The position numbers were made by a program, and so were the translations under genes. Positions 7,981-16,230 of a DNA stretch of 64,000 nucleotides are shown piece after piece. The DNA is from Leptospira ilyithenensis (lineage in GTDB: Bacteria; Spirochaetota; Leptospiria; Leptospirales; Leptospiraceae), in contig NZ_RQHV01000043.1 of assembly GCF_004771005.1 (NCBI RefSeq), forward strand, positions 1 through 64,000, written 5' to 3'. Position 1 is the first letter of the stretch, and each line of letters opens with the position of its first letter. The notes beneath the pieces are model-generated. The model was not told the origin of the DNA. It made no database searches and saw nothing but the letters and a program-made list of their open reading frames with translations.

Positions 7981-8702
7981 CAGAAGTATTTTTCGAAAAT
8001 GAAGTTCCGATCTCCGAACGATTCGGAGACGTATATTTTTCCAAACAAGGCGGAACGGAAGAGTCCGCCTATGTTTTTTTTGAAGGAAATCGGATTCAGA
8101 AAAAGTGGAAAGAAACGAACTCAACGGATAACTCTAGTTTTACGATTGGAGAACTCGGGTTTGGAACAGGGCTCAATTACTTCATCAGTTTGGAAAACTG
8201 GAAGAAAGAAACGTGCCCTCCGAATGTGTCTTTTTACAGTTTGGAAAAATTCCCACTTGAATCCTCCACTTTAAAGATTATGAAAAATCATTTTCCGGAA
8301 ATTCCTACCTGGGAAATAGATTTACTGGATAGCTATGAAAAAGTTTTGAAAAATGACAAGGATACTTCCGGTTCTAACATTTGGACTTGGAGCGTATCGC
8401 ACCCTTCTCATAAAACACGGTTTGATCTACATGTTTATTTCTCCGACGTACTTGCAACATTAGGCGATTGGAAAGAAACAATTGATGCCTGGTATTTGGA
8501 CGGGTTCTCTCCTGCAAAAAATCCGGAGATGTGGACCGCGGAAGTATTCCAAAAGATAAGAAACCTGTCCAGAGAAGGGACGAGCTTCGCTACGTTTACC
8601 GCAGCAGGTTTTGTCCGACGCAATCTGGAGTCAGTCGGATTTCAGGTAAAAAAACAAACAGGCTTCGGTCGCAAACGGGAAATGTTAGTTGGTGGAATCT
8701 GA
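7977..8702 (+). CDS. mnmD: tRNA U34 methyltransferase, stand-alone MnmD
   Basis: 241 residues. It corresponds to the N-terminal half of E. coli MnmC, which methylates nm5(s2)U34 of tRNA to mnm5(s2)U with S-adenosylmethionine. The SAM loop GELGFGTGLNYF is at residues 58-69, and the conserved WYLDGFSPAKNPEMW patch follows. The start is TTG at 7977, overlapping the pirin TGA. The C-terminus GFGRKREMLVGG is the usual end of this domain, so the protein is whole rather than truncated. The oxidase half follows as a separate gene in another frame, overlapping by 14 bases. Confidence 0.9.
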   Translation: MTEVFFENEVPISERFGDVYFSKQGGTEESAYVFFEGNRIQKKWKETNSTDNSSFTIGELGFGTGLNYFISLENWKKETCPPNVSFYSLEKFPLESSTLKIMKNHFPEIPTWEIDLLDSYEKVLKNDKDTSGSNIWTWSVSHPSHKTRFDLHVYFSDVLATLGDWKETIDAWYLDGFSPAKNPEMWTAEVFQKIRNLSREGTSFATFTAAGFVRRNLESVGFQVKKQTGFGRKREMLVGGI

Positions 8703-9927
8703 CAAACCCCAAACCTACGAAGCGGTGATCATCGGAGGAGGTGTCGCCGGTGCCTCGGTAGCTTATGCCCTTTCCAAAAGAAAAATCAAAACTCTCCTAT
8801 TGGAAAAAAAACAAAATCTTTCCGAAGGAGCCAGTGGAAATCCAAGCGGTTTAATTTATCCGCTTCTCACCAAACATAAAACATCCGAAAGTATCTTCTC
8901 ATTATCCGCATTCCGTTTTTTAAATGAGGAATGGGAAAAAATAGAAAACATTGCAACTTCCGAGAGATCCGGTTTCTATAAAAACGGAATTTGTTTTTTA
9001 ACGGATTCCGAATCGGACAAAGACAGATACTTTCACTCTTTGGATTCTCACGGATTGGGAAAAGAAGAAACATTTATCAAAAACGATATTTCCTTTCTTC
9101 CCGGAAAAGAAGCACTCTATTTTCCAAAAGGAAAAACGATTTCCCCTCCTCTCTATGTTTCCCTACTTTGTAAATTGTCATCTCCTCACCTAACAATTCA
9201 TACATATGAAAACTTTTTGGAATGGGAAGACAAGTCCCCCCTGCAAGTCAATACGGACAAGCGAGCCTACCAAACAGACAAACTCTTTTTATGTCTGGCC
9301 AATGAAGTCCTGGAAATGCCGAAAACAAAATGGCTTCCTATCAAAAAAGTTCGCGGTCAAATTGTACTTTTACCCAAATCGGAATTACTTTCCGAGATCA
9401 CAAGCTCGATTCTCTTCGGACACTACTTAACGGAAGATATCGGATTCGGCTCCGTGCTCGGAGCAAGTTTCGATGAGTTTAAATACGAAGAAACTACCCG
9501 TATCTATGAAACAATAGAATTACTGGAATCCGCAAAAAGAAGTTTGCCCGTTTTAAAAACCTACTGGGAAGGTTTGGAAAAATCACCCGAAGTTCTCAGA
9601 ACAAGAGTTAGTTGCAGATCCCAAACCCAAGACAGAAGACCTCTTCTTGGAAGACTTCCTAATTCGGAACAATTCAAAATAGACAACCCTTACAAAAAGG
9701 GAGAGTCTCATATCCGCAAACCTCCGGTAATCAGTTATTACAAAGATGTTTCCATCTTAGGAGGACTCGGTTCCAGAGGACTCAATCATTCCCTATTCGG
9801 CGCGGAAATTGTCGTCCGGGAATCGTTGGGAGAAGATCTTCCTATCGAGCAGGAACTGTTTGAAGATTTCAAACCGGAAAGGTTTTTGATTCGTAATTGG
9901 AAACGAGGGACTCCAATCGAAGATTGA
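8689..9927 (+). CDS. FAD-dependent oxidase, stand-alone MnmC C-terminal half
   Basis: 412 residues of the DAO family. The FAD loop GGGVAGAS is at residues 16-23, Glu39 binds the ribose, and the MnmC-specific GASGNPSGLIYP is at 47-58. In E. coli this half removes the carboxymethyl group from cmnm5(s2)U34 to give nm5(s2)U for the methylase half, so the gene pair reconstitutes MnmC. The start is TTG at 8689 or GTG at 8692, inside the end of mnmD. The last 59 bases overlap the convergent lpxK gene. Confidence 0.88.
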   Translation: MVESDKPQTYEAVIIGGGVAGASVAYALSKRKIKTLLLEKKQNLSEGASGNPSGLIYPLLTKHKTSESIFSLSAFRFLNEEWEKIENIATSERSGFYKNGICFLTDSESDKDRYFHSLDSHGLGKEETFIKNDISFLPGKEALYFPKGKTISPPLYVSLLCKLSSPHLTIHTYENFLEWEDKSPLQVNTDKRAYQTDKLFLCLANEVLEMPKTKWLPIKKVRGQIVLLPKSELLSEITSSILFGHYLTEDIGFGSVLGASFDEFKYEETTRIYETIELLESAKRSLPVLKTYWEGLEKSPEVLRTRVSCRSQTQDRRPLLGRLPNSEQFKIDNPYKKGESHIRKPPVISYYKDVSILGGLGSRGLNHSLFGAEIVVRESLGEDLPIEQELFEDFKPERFLIRNWKRGTPIED

Positions 9928-10936
9928 ACGCATCCGTTCCTTCTATCCTTATCTCCAAACCGATCAAAACAGGATAGATCTTTAAGTTTTCCAATTCGGA
10001 TAAGAATTTGGGAAACTCTTTCCACTTCACCCAATCCTTTTCCGTTGTCACCAAACCGGTATTTTTCGGAAGCTCGGACAAAATAGAAAGCAACTCATCT
10101 TCTTTATAATGATGATGATCCGGGAAAACATGGAGTTCAATGTCTTTTGTCTTTAAACATTCTTTCGCAGTCTTCAAAACAAATTGAGGGTTCCCCACTC
10201 CTGTCACCAATCTGTATTTTTTTTTAAGATTGGAACCGAAAATCAAACTTCCCAGGAACCTGGAATAAAAAACGGAAAGTCGGGGAAATTTCTTCGAATA
10301 AGTGTCACCTAACTTCTTTACTAGATTTGCAGTTTCGTCGGTAATTTTTGTAAATAGAAGCAAATCCGCTCGTTTTAAAGAAGTGTCCCTTTCCCGTAAA
10401 GTTCCCAGAGGAATCGTCCATCCGTTTCCCAAGGGACGGTTTGCGTCCATAAGAACAATATCGAGATCTCTTTGAATTTTATGGTGTTGGAAACCGTCAT
10501 CCAAAATGACTATATGTTTTTTTCCGAGAACCGAATTGTGTTTTTGAAAACTTCCGAATCTATCTCTGCCTATAATGACTTGTACGTCCGGAAAACTTTC
10601 TTTGTGTAACTTTGGTTCATCGCCTACTTCTCCGGGAATGGAATGAAGTTCCACTTTAGCGCCTTGTTTGCTTAAAGTAGCGCCATACCCACGGGAAAGT
10701 ATGGTGATCGCATAATCTTTGTGATGCTTTTGAATGTAACCGATTAAATACTGAACGAAGGGAGTTTTGCCTGTTCCCCCTACAGTGAGATTGCCGACGC
10801 TGACGACCAGAACCTCGCCTAGTTTTAAGGATTCCGTTCTGCTACGATCGAGATAAAATAAAAATTGGTATAAGAGAGAAAGAGGGCTGAAAATCCACAA
10901 TAGACTTCGAAGTAGAATGAAAAAAAACGTTCCCAA
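9869..10936 (-). CDS. lpxK: Tetraacyldisaccharide 4'-kinase
   Basis: 355 residues. It phosphorylates the 4' position of the lipid A disaccharide precursor at the inner membrane. An N-terminal hydrophobic helix (residues 4-28) is followed by the Walker A motif GNLTVGGTGKT at 48-58 and the family block DDGFQHHKIQRDLDIVLMD, then PLGTLRE. It lies 12 bases after hisE and is probably cotranscribed with it. Its 3' end overlaps the end of the oppositely oriented MnmC-oxidase gene by 59 bases. The C-terminus (SLVSNYESKTFPV) is therefore constrained by the other gene. Confidence 0.94.
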   Translation of the reverse strand: MGTFFFILLRSLLWIFSPLSLLYQFLFYLDRSRTESLKLGEVLVVSVGNLTVGGTGKTPFVQYLIGYIQKHHKDYAITILSRGYGATLSKQGAKVELHSIPGEVGDEPKLHKESFPDVQVIIGRDRFGSFQKHNSVLGKKHIVILDDGFQHHKIQRDLDIVLMDANRPLGNGWTIPLGTLRERDTSLKRADLLLFTKITDETANLVKKLGDTYSKKFPRLSVFYSRFLGSLIFGSNLKKKYRLVTGVGNPQFVLKTAKECLKTKDIELHVFPDHHHYKEDELLSILSELPKNTGLVTTEKDWVKWKEFPKFLSELENLKIYPVLIGLEIRIEGTDAFNLRLESLVSNYESKTFPV

Positions 10937-10948
10937 CGAAGCCCGCTT

Positions 10949-11227
10949 TCAGCTGTGTCGTTTCTCTAATTCTTTAGCGATAACGTCAAGACTGAGTCCT
11001 TTTTCAACAAGAAGTACTTCGATATGAAAAATCAAGTCCGCCACTTCGTGGATCAGTTCCTTTTCATTTGTATTCTTTGCAGCGATGATCACTTCACCTG
11101 CTTCTTCCCCGATTTTTTTTAAGATGCGATCAATTCCGTCCCGAAATAACTCGGCTGTATAAGATTTTTCAGGAAGGTCGTTTTTGCGCTTTTGTAATAC
11201 TTCTTCTAATTTTCTTAAAAATTCCAT
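10949..11227 (-). CDS. hisE: Phosphoribosyl-ATP pyrophosphatase
   Basis: 92 residues, the normal size of a single-domain HisE, which hydrolyses PR-ATP to PR-AMP in histidine synthesis. The Mg-binding helices of the MazG-like fold are visible as EEAGE (41-45) and EVADLIFH (61-68). It is not fused to HisI and no other his gene is nearby. It is first in a two-gene unit with lpxK. A divergent thioredoxin-like gene starts 100 bases away. Confidence 0.94.
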   Translation of the reverse strand: MEFLRKLEEVLQKRKNDLPEKSYTAELFRDGIDRILKKIGEEAGEVIIAAKNTNEKELIHEVADLIFHIEVLLVEKGLSLDVIAKELEKRHS

Positions 11228-11327
11228 AATGATTGTCTTTCCTACCAGGGAATCTTTACTCCAAATTTCGAAAAAGCGAAAATTACCGATTGAGAAGAAT
11301 TCACGCCCCGTCTAAACTAAAAAAACA

Positions 11328-12158
11328 ATGTTTGTCCATCTTCGCCAAGCTTCCATTTTATTATTTCTATTTGTTTTGCCTCTCCATTCGGAAACAATCT
11401 GGGAGACGTCCATAGGAAAAGGTCTTTCCAAAGCAAAATCGCAGAATAAGCCAATACTCATCGATTTATATGCGGATTGGTGTGCGTATTGCAAGGTTTT
11501 GGAAAAGGAAATTTTCCCGGACGAACAAGTCTCCAAAGTCTTGGAAAGCTTCGTAACGATTCGGTTAAACGGAGAAGAATTTCCAAACCTTATACAGAAG
11601 TACGGAATCGAAGGTTACCCCACCATTTTATACATAGACAAAGATGCCAATTTCCATACAAAACTGACGGGACTTTCTTCAAAAGAAACAGTGTTGCATG
11701 TTTCCAAAAAAGTTTTAGCAAATCCTGATATCGAATCCAATCTTAAAAATGAATTAAAGAAAAATCCGGATGATAATGATCTGCATTTCCGGTTGGGCAG
11801 TTTTTACTATCAAACGGAAAAACACGAACTTGCAAAAATTCATTTCACAAAGATTTTAGATTCAAAATCCGAGAACAATAAAAAGCTACAAGAGGATTCT
11901 CACTTCAATTTAGGTTTGATCTACACTCGGGAAAAAAACTGGAACGAAGCCATAAAATCCTGGAAATCTTTTTTGAAAGAATTTCCAAAATCAAATCATT
12001 CTCTGGATTCGGAATTGTATTACGGTTTGTGTTTGAAAGAAGTAGGAGAAAGGAAACTCGCAAAAAAAATACTTACAGGGCTAAGGCCCCGCCTAACAGA
12101 TCCTAAAGATGCAGAAACCGTAGACGAAACCTTAGAGTCGATCAGAAAAGGATTCTAA
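11328..12158 (+). CDS. Exported thioredoxin-like protein with TPR tail
   Basis: 276 residues. A signal peptide (residues 1-21, hydrophobic ILLFLFVLPLHS) is followed by a thioredoxin fold with the redox pair Cys52-Cys55 in ADWCAYCK and the cis-Pro at 98 in EGYPT. This layout resembles the DsbD C-terminal or DUF255-like periplasmic thioredoxins. From about residue 140 there are two or three TPR-like helix pairs (for example LHFRLGSFYYQTEKHELAKI and HFNLGLIYTREKNWNEAIKS). A periplasmic disulfide-handling role with a protein-docking tail is likely. Its stop overlaps the convergent ugd stop by four bases. Confidence 0.86.
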   Translation: MFVHLRQASILLFLFVLPLHSETIWETSIGKGLSKAKSQNKPILIDLYADWCAYCKVLEKEIFPDEQVSKVLESFVTIRLNGEEFPNLIQKYGIEGYPTILYIDKDANFHTKLTGLSSKETVLHVSKKVLANPDIESNLKNELKKNPDDNDLHFRLGSFYYQTEKHELAKIHFTKILDSKSENNKKLQEDSHFNLGLIYTREKNWNEAIKSWKSFLKEFPKSNHSLDSELYYGLCLKEVGERKLAKKILTGLRPRLTDPKDAETVDETLESIRKGF

Positions 12159-13459
12159 CGATTTCCTATGGAATAATAGTTAAATCCCAGTTCCTTCATT
12201 TGATTCGGTTTGTATTGGTTTCTACCGTCAAAAATCAAAGGCGAAGAAAGAAGGGATTTGATTTTGCCGAAATCCGGCTCTCTAAATTCCCTCCACTCCG
12301 TTAGAAGCAGCATCGCATCTGCACCTTGTAATGCGGAATAAGGATCGTTCTTGTATTCGACTTTACCGTCAAAGTAATACTTGGATGTTTCTTTTGCCGC
12401 AGGATCGAACACCTGAATTTTCGCTCCGTTTTTGTGAAGTTCGAAAATCAAAGGAATCGAAGGAGCTTCCCGCATATCATCCGTTCCGGGCTTGAAAGAA
12501 AGTCCCCAGATTCCGAAAGTTTTACCTTTCATATCGGTTGTTTTAAAATGTTCGAAGATTTTATCAGTAAGGCGTGTTTTTTGTTTTTCATTTACGTCTT
12601 CCACGGATTGGATGATGTGCATGGAAGATTTGTATTCTTCCGCAGTGCGAAGGAGAGCTCTTACATCTTTTGGAAAACAGGATCCGCCGTAACCGATACC
12701 CGCATACAAAAACTGTCTTCCGATACGGGAGTCTGTTCCCATACCTTTTCTCACATCTTCGAAATTGGCACCGACCGCATCACAAAGGTTAGCAATTTCA
12801 TTTACGAAGGAAATCTTTGTAGCAAGGAATGCATTGCACGCGTATTTAGTCAACTCTGCGGAACGAACTCCCATCACTAAAATCGGATTTCCGTTCAATA
12901 CAAACGGAGAATAGAGTTCGCTCATTTTTTTGGAAGCGATGGCGGAATCGGCACCGATCACAACTCTTTCAGGACGCATAAAATCATCTATCGCCGCGCC
13001 TTCTTTTAAAAATTCAGGATTGGAAACCACGTCGAACGGATGAGTTGTATTTTTTGCAACGATGGCTTTCACTTGGTCGGCGGTTCCCACGGGAACCGTG
13101 GATTTATCCACAATGATTTTATATCCGTTCATTGCCTTGCCGACTTCTTCCGCGACCCCGAATACAAAACGGAGATCCGCCGAACCATTGTCAGACGTAG
13201 GAGTTCCCACTGCGATAAAAACAAATTCGGAAGTTTGTACTCCGTCTTTGAGAGAAGTGGTGAATTTCAATCTCCCTTCCGCAAAATTTCTTGCTACAAG
13301 TTCGGAGAGACCGGGTTCGTAAATAGGTATGATCCCTTTTTCTAAGTCTTGAATTTTTTTCTCATCTTTGTCTACACAGATGACATCATTTCCGTATTCC
13401 GCAAAACAGGTTCCTGCAACCAGGCCAACATAGCCCGTTCCAACTACACAAACTTTCAT
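12155..13459 (-). CDS. ugd: UDP-glucose 6-dehydrogenase
   Basis: 434 residues. It oxidises UDP-glucose twice to UDP-glucuronate with NAD. The Rossmann loop GTGYVG is at residues 7-12, the catalytic Cys261 sits in GYGGSCFPKD, and Lys205 is in AELTKYACNAF. The C-terminal UDP-binding domain ends normally. It lies just downstream of the polysaccharide exporter genes on the same strand, which fits a supply role for glucuronate-containing surface polysaccharide. The gap to the exporter gene is 78 bases, so cotranscription is possible but not certain. Confidence 0.95.
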   Translation of the reverse strand: MKVCVVGTGYVGLVAGTCFAEYGNDVICVDKDEKKIQDLEKGIIPIYEPGLSELVARNFAEGRLKFTTSLKDGVQTSEFVFIAVGTPTSDNGSADLRFVFGVAEEVGKAMNGYKIIVDKSTVPVGTADQVKAIVAKNTTHPFDVVSNPEFLKEGAAIDDFMRPERVVIGADSAIASKKMSELYSPFVLNGNPILVMGVRSAELTKYACNAFLATKISFVNEIANLCDAVGANFEDVRKGMGTDSRIGRQFLYAGIGYGGSCFPKDVRALLRTAEEYKSSMHIIQSVEDVNEKQKTRLTDKIFEHFKTTDMKGKTFGIWGLSFKPGTDDMREAPSIPLIFELHKNGAKIQVFDPAAKETSKYYFDGKVEYKNDPYSALQGADAMLLLTEWREFREPDFGKIKSLLSSPLIFDGRNQYKPNQMKELGFNYYSIGNR

Positions 13460-13537
13460 ATTGTCTCCAGAATTTTGAAACCTGAGGGTTAGGAAACTGT
13501 TTTTCGAAGCAGATTTGCCTGAATTGGGCGAAGAACT

Positions 13538-14734
13538 TTAGTCGAATTTCACTTGAACCGGCAGATAAGCAAGTCCCACCGATTTGGGAACACCTACCCG
13601 TTCCACTTCGAATGTATGAAGGGATTCACCCCAGAAATAACTTCCTTCTATATGATTCTCGCCCCTGTGCAGAGAAACTCCCAGAGAATATTTGCCTTCT
13701 GCAAAATTAACTGGAAAATCAAAACTGATCTTTTTTTTCTGACCGGAGCCTATGTTCCCCGGATTTTTGCCTAAATGGAAAGTATTGGTTCCAAACACCC
13801 GGACTCCCTTTTCATCATCTATATGAAATCCGACGGTCAAATCGTCTAACTTTTGCTTGGTTGCAAATTCGATGCAGAGGGAAATTTCCGATCCCACAAA
13901 CAAAAGATCGGGAGATCTGTTATTCTCCTTGGAAAAATATATTTCCAAATTTTCCAGATAATCCCCGAACGAATGAGAATCCTTTTTTAAAAAATCGGGA
14001 TTTTCGGGATCGGCGAGTAGTAACATATAGTTTTCGACCGCTTTTTTCGGCTCTCCGTCAAACAGAAGTTTGCCTCTTTCCAAAAGCAATACCCGATTGC
14101 AGAAATGAGAGACCAAACTCAGATCATGGCTTACCAAAATCACAATCGAACCTAGACTCAGGAAATCCCTGAACCGCCTAATACACTTTTGTTGGAAACT
14201 TGCGTCCCCGACAGCCAAGGCTTCGTCTACAATCAGAATATCGGGACGTTTTGCAGTAGCAAGACTGAACCCGAGCCGCATCCCCATCCCGGAACTGTAA
14301 TTTTTCAAAGGAACTTTTCTGAATTCGCTGAGGCCCGCAAATTCAAAAACGGAATTCATTATCTCCTGGATCTCATTCGGTTTATATCCCCAAACAAGTC
14401 CGTTATAATATACATTTTCTTCTCCGGAAAGTTCGGGGTTGAAACCTACACTGAGCTCCAGTAATGCCCGGATAGAACCGCTGACTTCCATATTTCCACT
14501 TTCAGCCCGTATAACACCAGATAGTATTTTCAGTAAAGTAGATTTTCCGGCACCGTTCCTACCGATAATTCCGATCGCATCCCCCGGATTTGCTGATAAA
14601 TGGATACCTTTTAATGCCTGAAACTTTGTGTCGATTCCCAGATAACCGAAACTAAGCCCGGCCAAGATTCGGTTCTTCGGAGAAGAAAAACCCAAATACT
14701 CCTTGGAAAGTTCCGAGATCCGAATGAAGCCCAT
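13538..14734 (-). CDS. Polysaccharide ABC exporter ATP-binding protein (Wzt/TagH type) with C-terminal cargo domain
   Basis: 398 residues from the ATG at 14734, which follows the permease stop by two bases; the longer reading to 14830 lies inside the permease and has no homology. Walker A GRNGAGKS is at 58-65, the signature SSGMGMR at 147-153 and Walker B ILIVDE at 166-171. After residue about 245 a beta-rich domain follows (FHIDDEKGVRVFGTNTFHLG, then GKYSLGVSLH). This is the layout of the Wzt carbohydrate-binding domain that recognises the capped O-antigen. It works with the permease encoded upstream to move an undecaprenyl-linked polysaccharide across the inner membrane. Confidence 0.92.
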   Translation of the reverse strand: MGFIRISELSKEYLGFSSPKNRILAGLSFGYLGIDTKFQALKGIHLSANPGDAIGIIGRNGAGKSTLLKILSGVIRAESGNMEVSGSIRALLELSVGFNPELSGEENVYYNGLVWGYKPNEIQEIMNSVFEFAGLSEFRKVPLKNYSSGMGMRLGFSLATAKRPDILIVDEALAVGDASFQQKCIRRFRDFLSLGSIVILVSHDLSLVSHFCNRVLLLERGKLLFDGEPKKAVENYMLLLADPENPDFLKKDSHSFGDYLENLEIYFSKENNRSPDLLFVGSEISLCIEFATKQKLDDLTVGFHIDDEKGVRVFGTNTFHLGKNPGNIGSGQKKKISFDFPVNFAEGKYSLGVSLHRGENHIEGSYFWGESLHTFEVERVGVPKSVGLAYLPVQVKFD

Positions 14735-14736
14735 TT

Positions 14737-15486
14737 TTAAAGATGATCCAAAACAATGGAATGGAATTTTCTTTTGGCCAAAAGATAAACCAAAAAGAAA
14801 GAAAAAATAAAAGGAAAGATACCATACCAATCAAACTGGGGAGAATAGCCGACGAGCACTACGGTTCTGAATATATCCAAAGGAATGGTGAGAGGATTGA
14901 GAGCGTTGATATGATGCAAAAAACCAGTAGGATAGTATAAAACGGGAATGCCCCAGAACAGTATCTGACTCACCAAACGAATCAAAGGCGAAATATCCTT
15001 CAATAACACGTTCAATCTGGACAAATAGTGGAGCAAAAGCAACAGATAAAATCCCACAAATACAAGGCAGATCCAACCGCCAAATGCGCCTAAGATGGTT
15101 ATCTTGCCATAAAAGAACAACAGAATATAAACAGGAAGGGATGTTACGGAAAGATGAATCACATATTGTACAAACGGAATCCAAATAAACAAATCAATTC
15201 CAAGAGACGATCTTTTGAGTAAGGAACGATTGTCCGTAAGAATCCCTGTGCCCCTAACCAAAAACTCCTGCAAAGGAATCCAAAAAAGAAGACCTGTAAG
15301 CAAGTAAGCAGTAAAATCGTCCTGGGTGTTCGGCGTCTTTAAATTCAAAACCAAGAACACGACGGAATACATGGAAATCAAAACCAAGTTTTGGAGAAAC
15401 ATCCAAGAAATCCCCAAAAAGGAACCCGCATATTGCAAAGCGTAGTCCCGTCTTACCAGTGCCCAAAGGATAAAGATTTTCTCCAT
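14737..15486 (-). CDS. Polysaccharide ABC exporter permease (Wzm/TagG type)
   Basis: 249 residues with six hydrophobic segments. The N-terminal amphipathic part LVRRDYALQYAGSFLGISW and the later SRLNVLLKDISPLIRLVSQI are typical of ABC-2 polysaccharide permeases, the latter preceding FWGIPVLYYP. It forms the channel for the ATPase encoded directly downstream. No glycosyltransferases lie in the window, so the identity of the polymer is unknown. The upstream 256 bases carry the promoter and an odd GC-rich segment described separately. Confidence 0.92.
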   Translation of the reverse strand: MEKIFILWALVRRDYALQYAGSFLGISWMFLQNLVLISMYSVVFLVLNLKTPNTQDDFTAYLLTGLLFWIPLQEFLVRGTGILTDNRSLLKRSSLGIDLFIWIPFVQYVIHLSVTSLPVYILLFFYGKITILGAFGGWICLVFVGFYLLLLLHYLSRLNVLLKDISPLIRLVSQILFWGIPVLYYPTGFLHHINALNPLTIPLDIFRTVVLVGYSPQFDWYGIFPFIFSFFLVYLLAKRKFHSIVLDHL

Positions 15487-15683
15487 ACTACTATTTTCGG
15501 AAAACGGGGGCCCGGTTCTGGAATGGGAAAGGAAACTAATCCAAGTAAGGAAGATTTTTAGATAAAGGGAAAATAGAGATCAGGGAGAAGGAAATTCTTT
15601 TCCGCGTTCTGGCGTTTCACGCGGGGGCCTTGCGCGGGGTTTGTGTTTTGGATCGCTGGAAAAGTATAAGAAACTGCCCCCTT

Positions 15684-15697
15684 GGCTCTTTAGAGCC
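15684..15697. repeat. Short perfect hairpin
   Basis: GGCTCT and AGAGCC are separated by TT. No T-run follows on either strand, so it is not a classic terminator. Confidence 0.5.
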
Positions 15698-15713
15698 TAG
15701 GAAGGAATAGAAA

Positions 15714-15737
15714 CCTTGGCATTATTAGAGGCCAAGG
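15714..15737 (-). terminator. Probable terminator of the small ORF at 15743-15955
   Basis: CCTTGGC (15714-15720) and GCCAAGG (15731-15737) pair perfectly around a ten-base loop, six bases beyond the stop codon of the minus-strand ORF. Read on the minus strand, the stem is followed by TTTCTATT, a weak U-tract. Confidence 0.55.
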
Positions 15738-15742
15738 TCAAA

Positions 15743-15955
15743 TCAAAGCTTGCGGAGGTTCTTTTGGCCTAGATCAGAGAGTTTAGGGGATACCCACTCT
15801 CCTTTCTGAACCACTTCCCCTTGGAAAGCTTCTAGCAGATATTCTTCGAAAGATTTTCCACCAGAATTGTTTGCGAACCCTTTTTTAGGTCCTTTTCCTG
15901 GAAGTCCACCTTCTTTGCGGTTATAAGCGGGTTGATGAATGGATCTAACGATCAT
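15743..15955 (-). CDS. Small basic hypothetical protein
   Basis: 70 residues (MIVRSIHQPAYNRKEGG at the start), rich in Lys, Gly and Pro, with no signal peptide or membrane segment. SFEEYLLEAFQGEVV could form one amphipathic helix. It is supported by a good hairpin just after its stop and by a purine-rich stretch (GCGGAGGAAAACAAT) ending at its ATG. I do not recognise a family. It may be a lineage-specific spirochaete protein. Confidence 0.6.
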   Translation of the reverse strand: MIVRSIHQPAYNRKEGGLPGKGPKKGFANNSGGKSFEEYLLEAFQGEVVQKGEWVSPKLSDLGQKNLRKL

Positions 15956-16230
15956 ATTGTTTTCCTCCGCGTCTGTATCTTAGACGACATAAAACTTAAA
16001 AAAACTACCAATAATATACTATACGCTTGTTTACACTACTTAACGGATGAGAAGCTAAGTCAATGTTTTTTTGCATTTTTTATCGGTTTCTGCATCTAAT
16101 TTACCAAATACCTGGGACAAAATACCTTCTAGTGATTCTTTTTCTTAAAAAAAAATAGATTTTGTCGCCTTTTTATCTACAAATCAAGACTTTTTAGGGC
16201 CGTTTATCAATTTATTTCTCCTTATTCTGT

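Larger units (their letters stand above)
15487..15742. other. Hairpin-rich, locally GC-rich intergenic region
   Basis: I see no gene here. Bases 15599-15646 are clearly GC-richer than the surroundings, with runs such as CACGCGGGGGCCTTGCGCGG. A perfect hairpin GGCTCT-TT-AGAGCC spans 15684-15697, and a second, with seven-base arms, spans 15714-15737. It probably contains the promoter of the exporter operon. It may also hold a dispersed intergenic repeat or a small RNA. Confidence 0.5.

Noticed and set aside
14734..14830. Longer N-terminus for the exporter ATPase
   Set aside because: The extra 32 residues are antisense-free but overlap the permease in another frame and are not ABC-like; the ATG at 14734 fits the family start.
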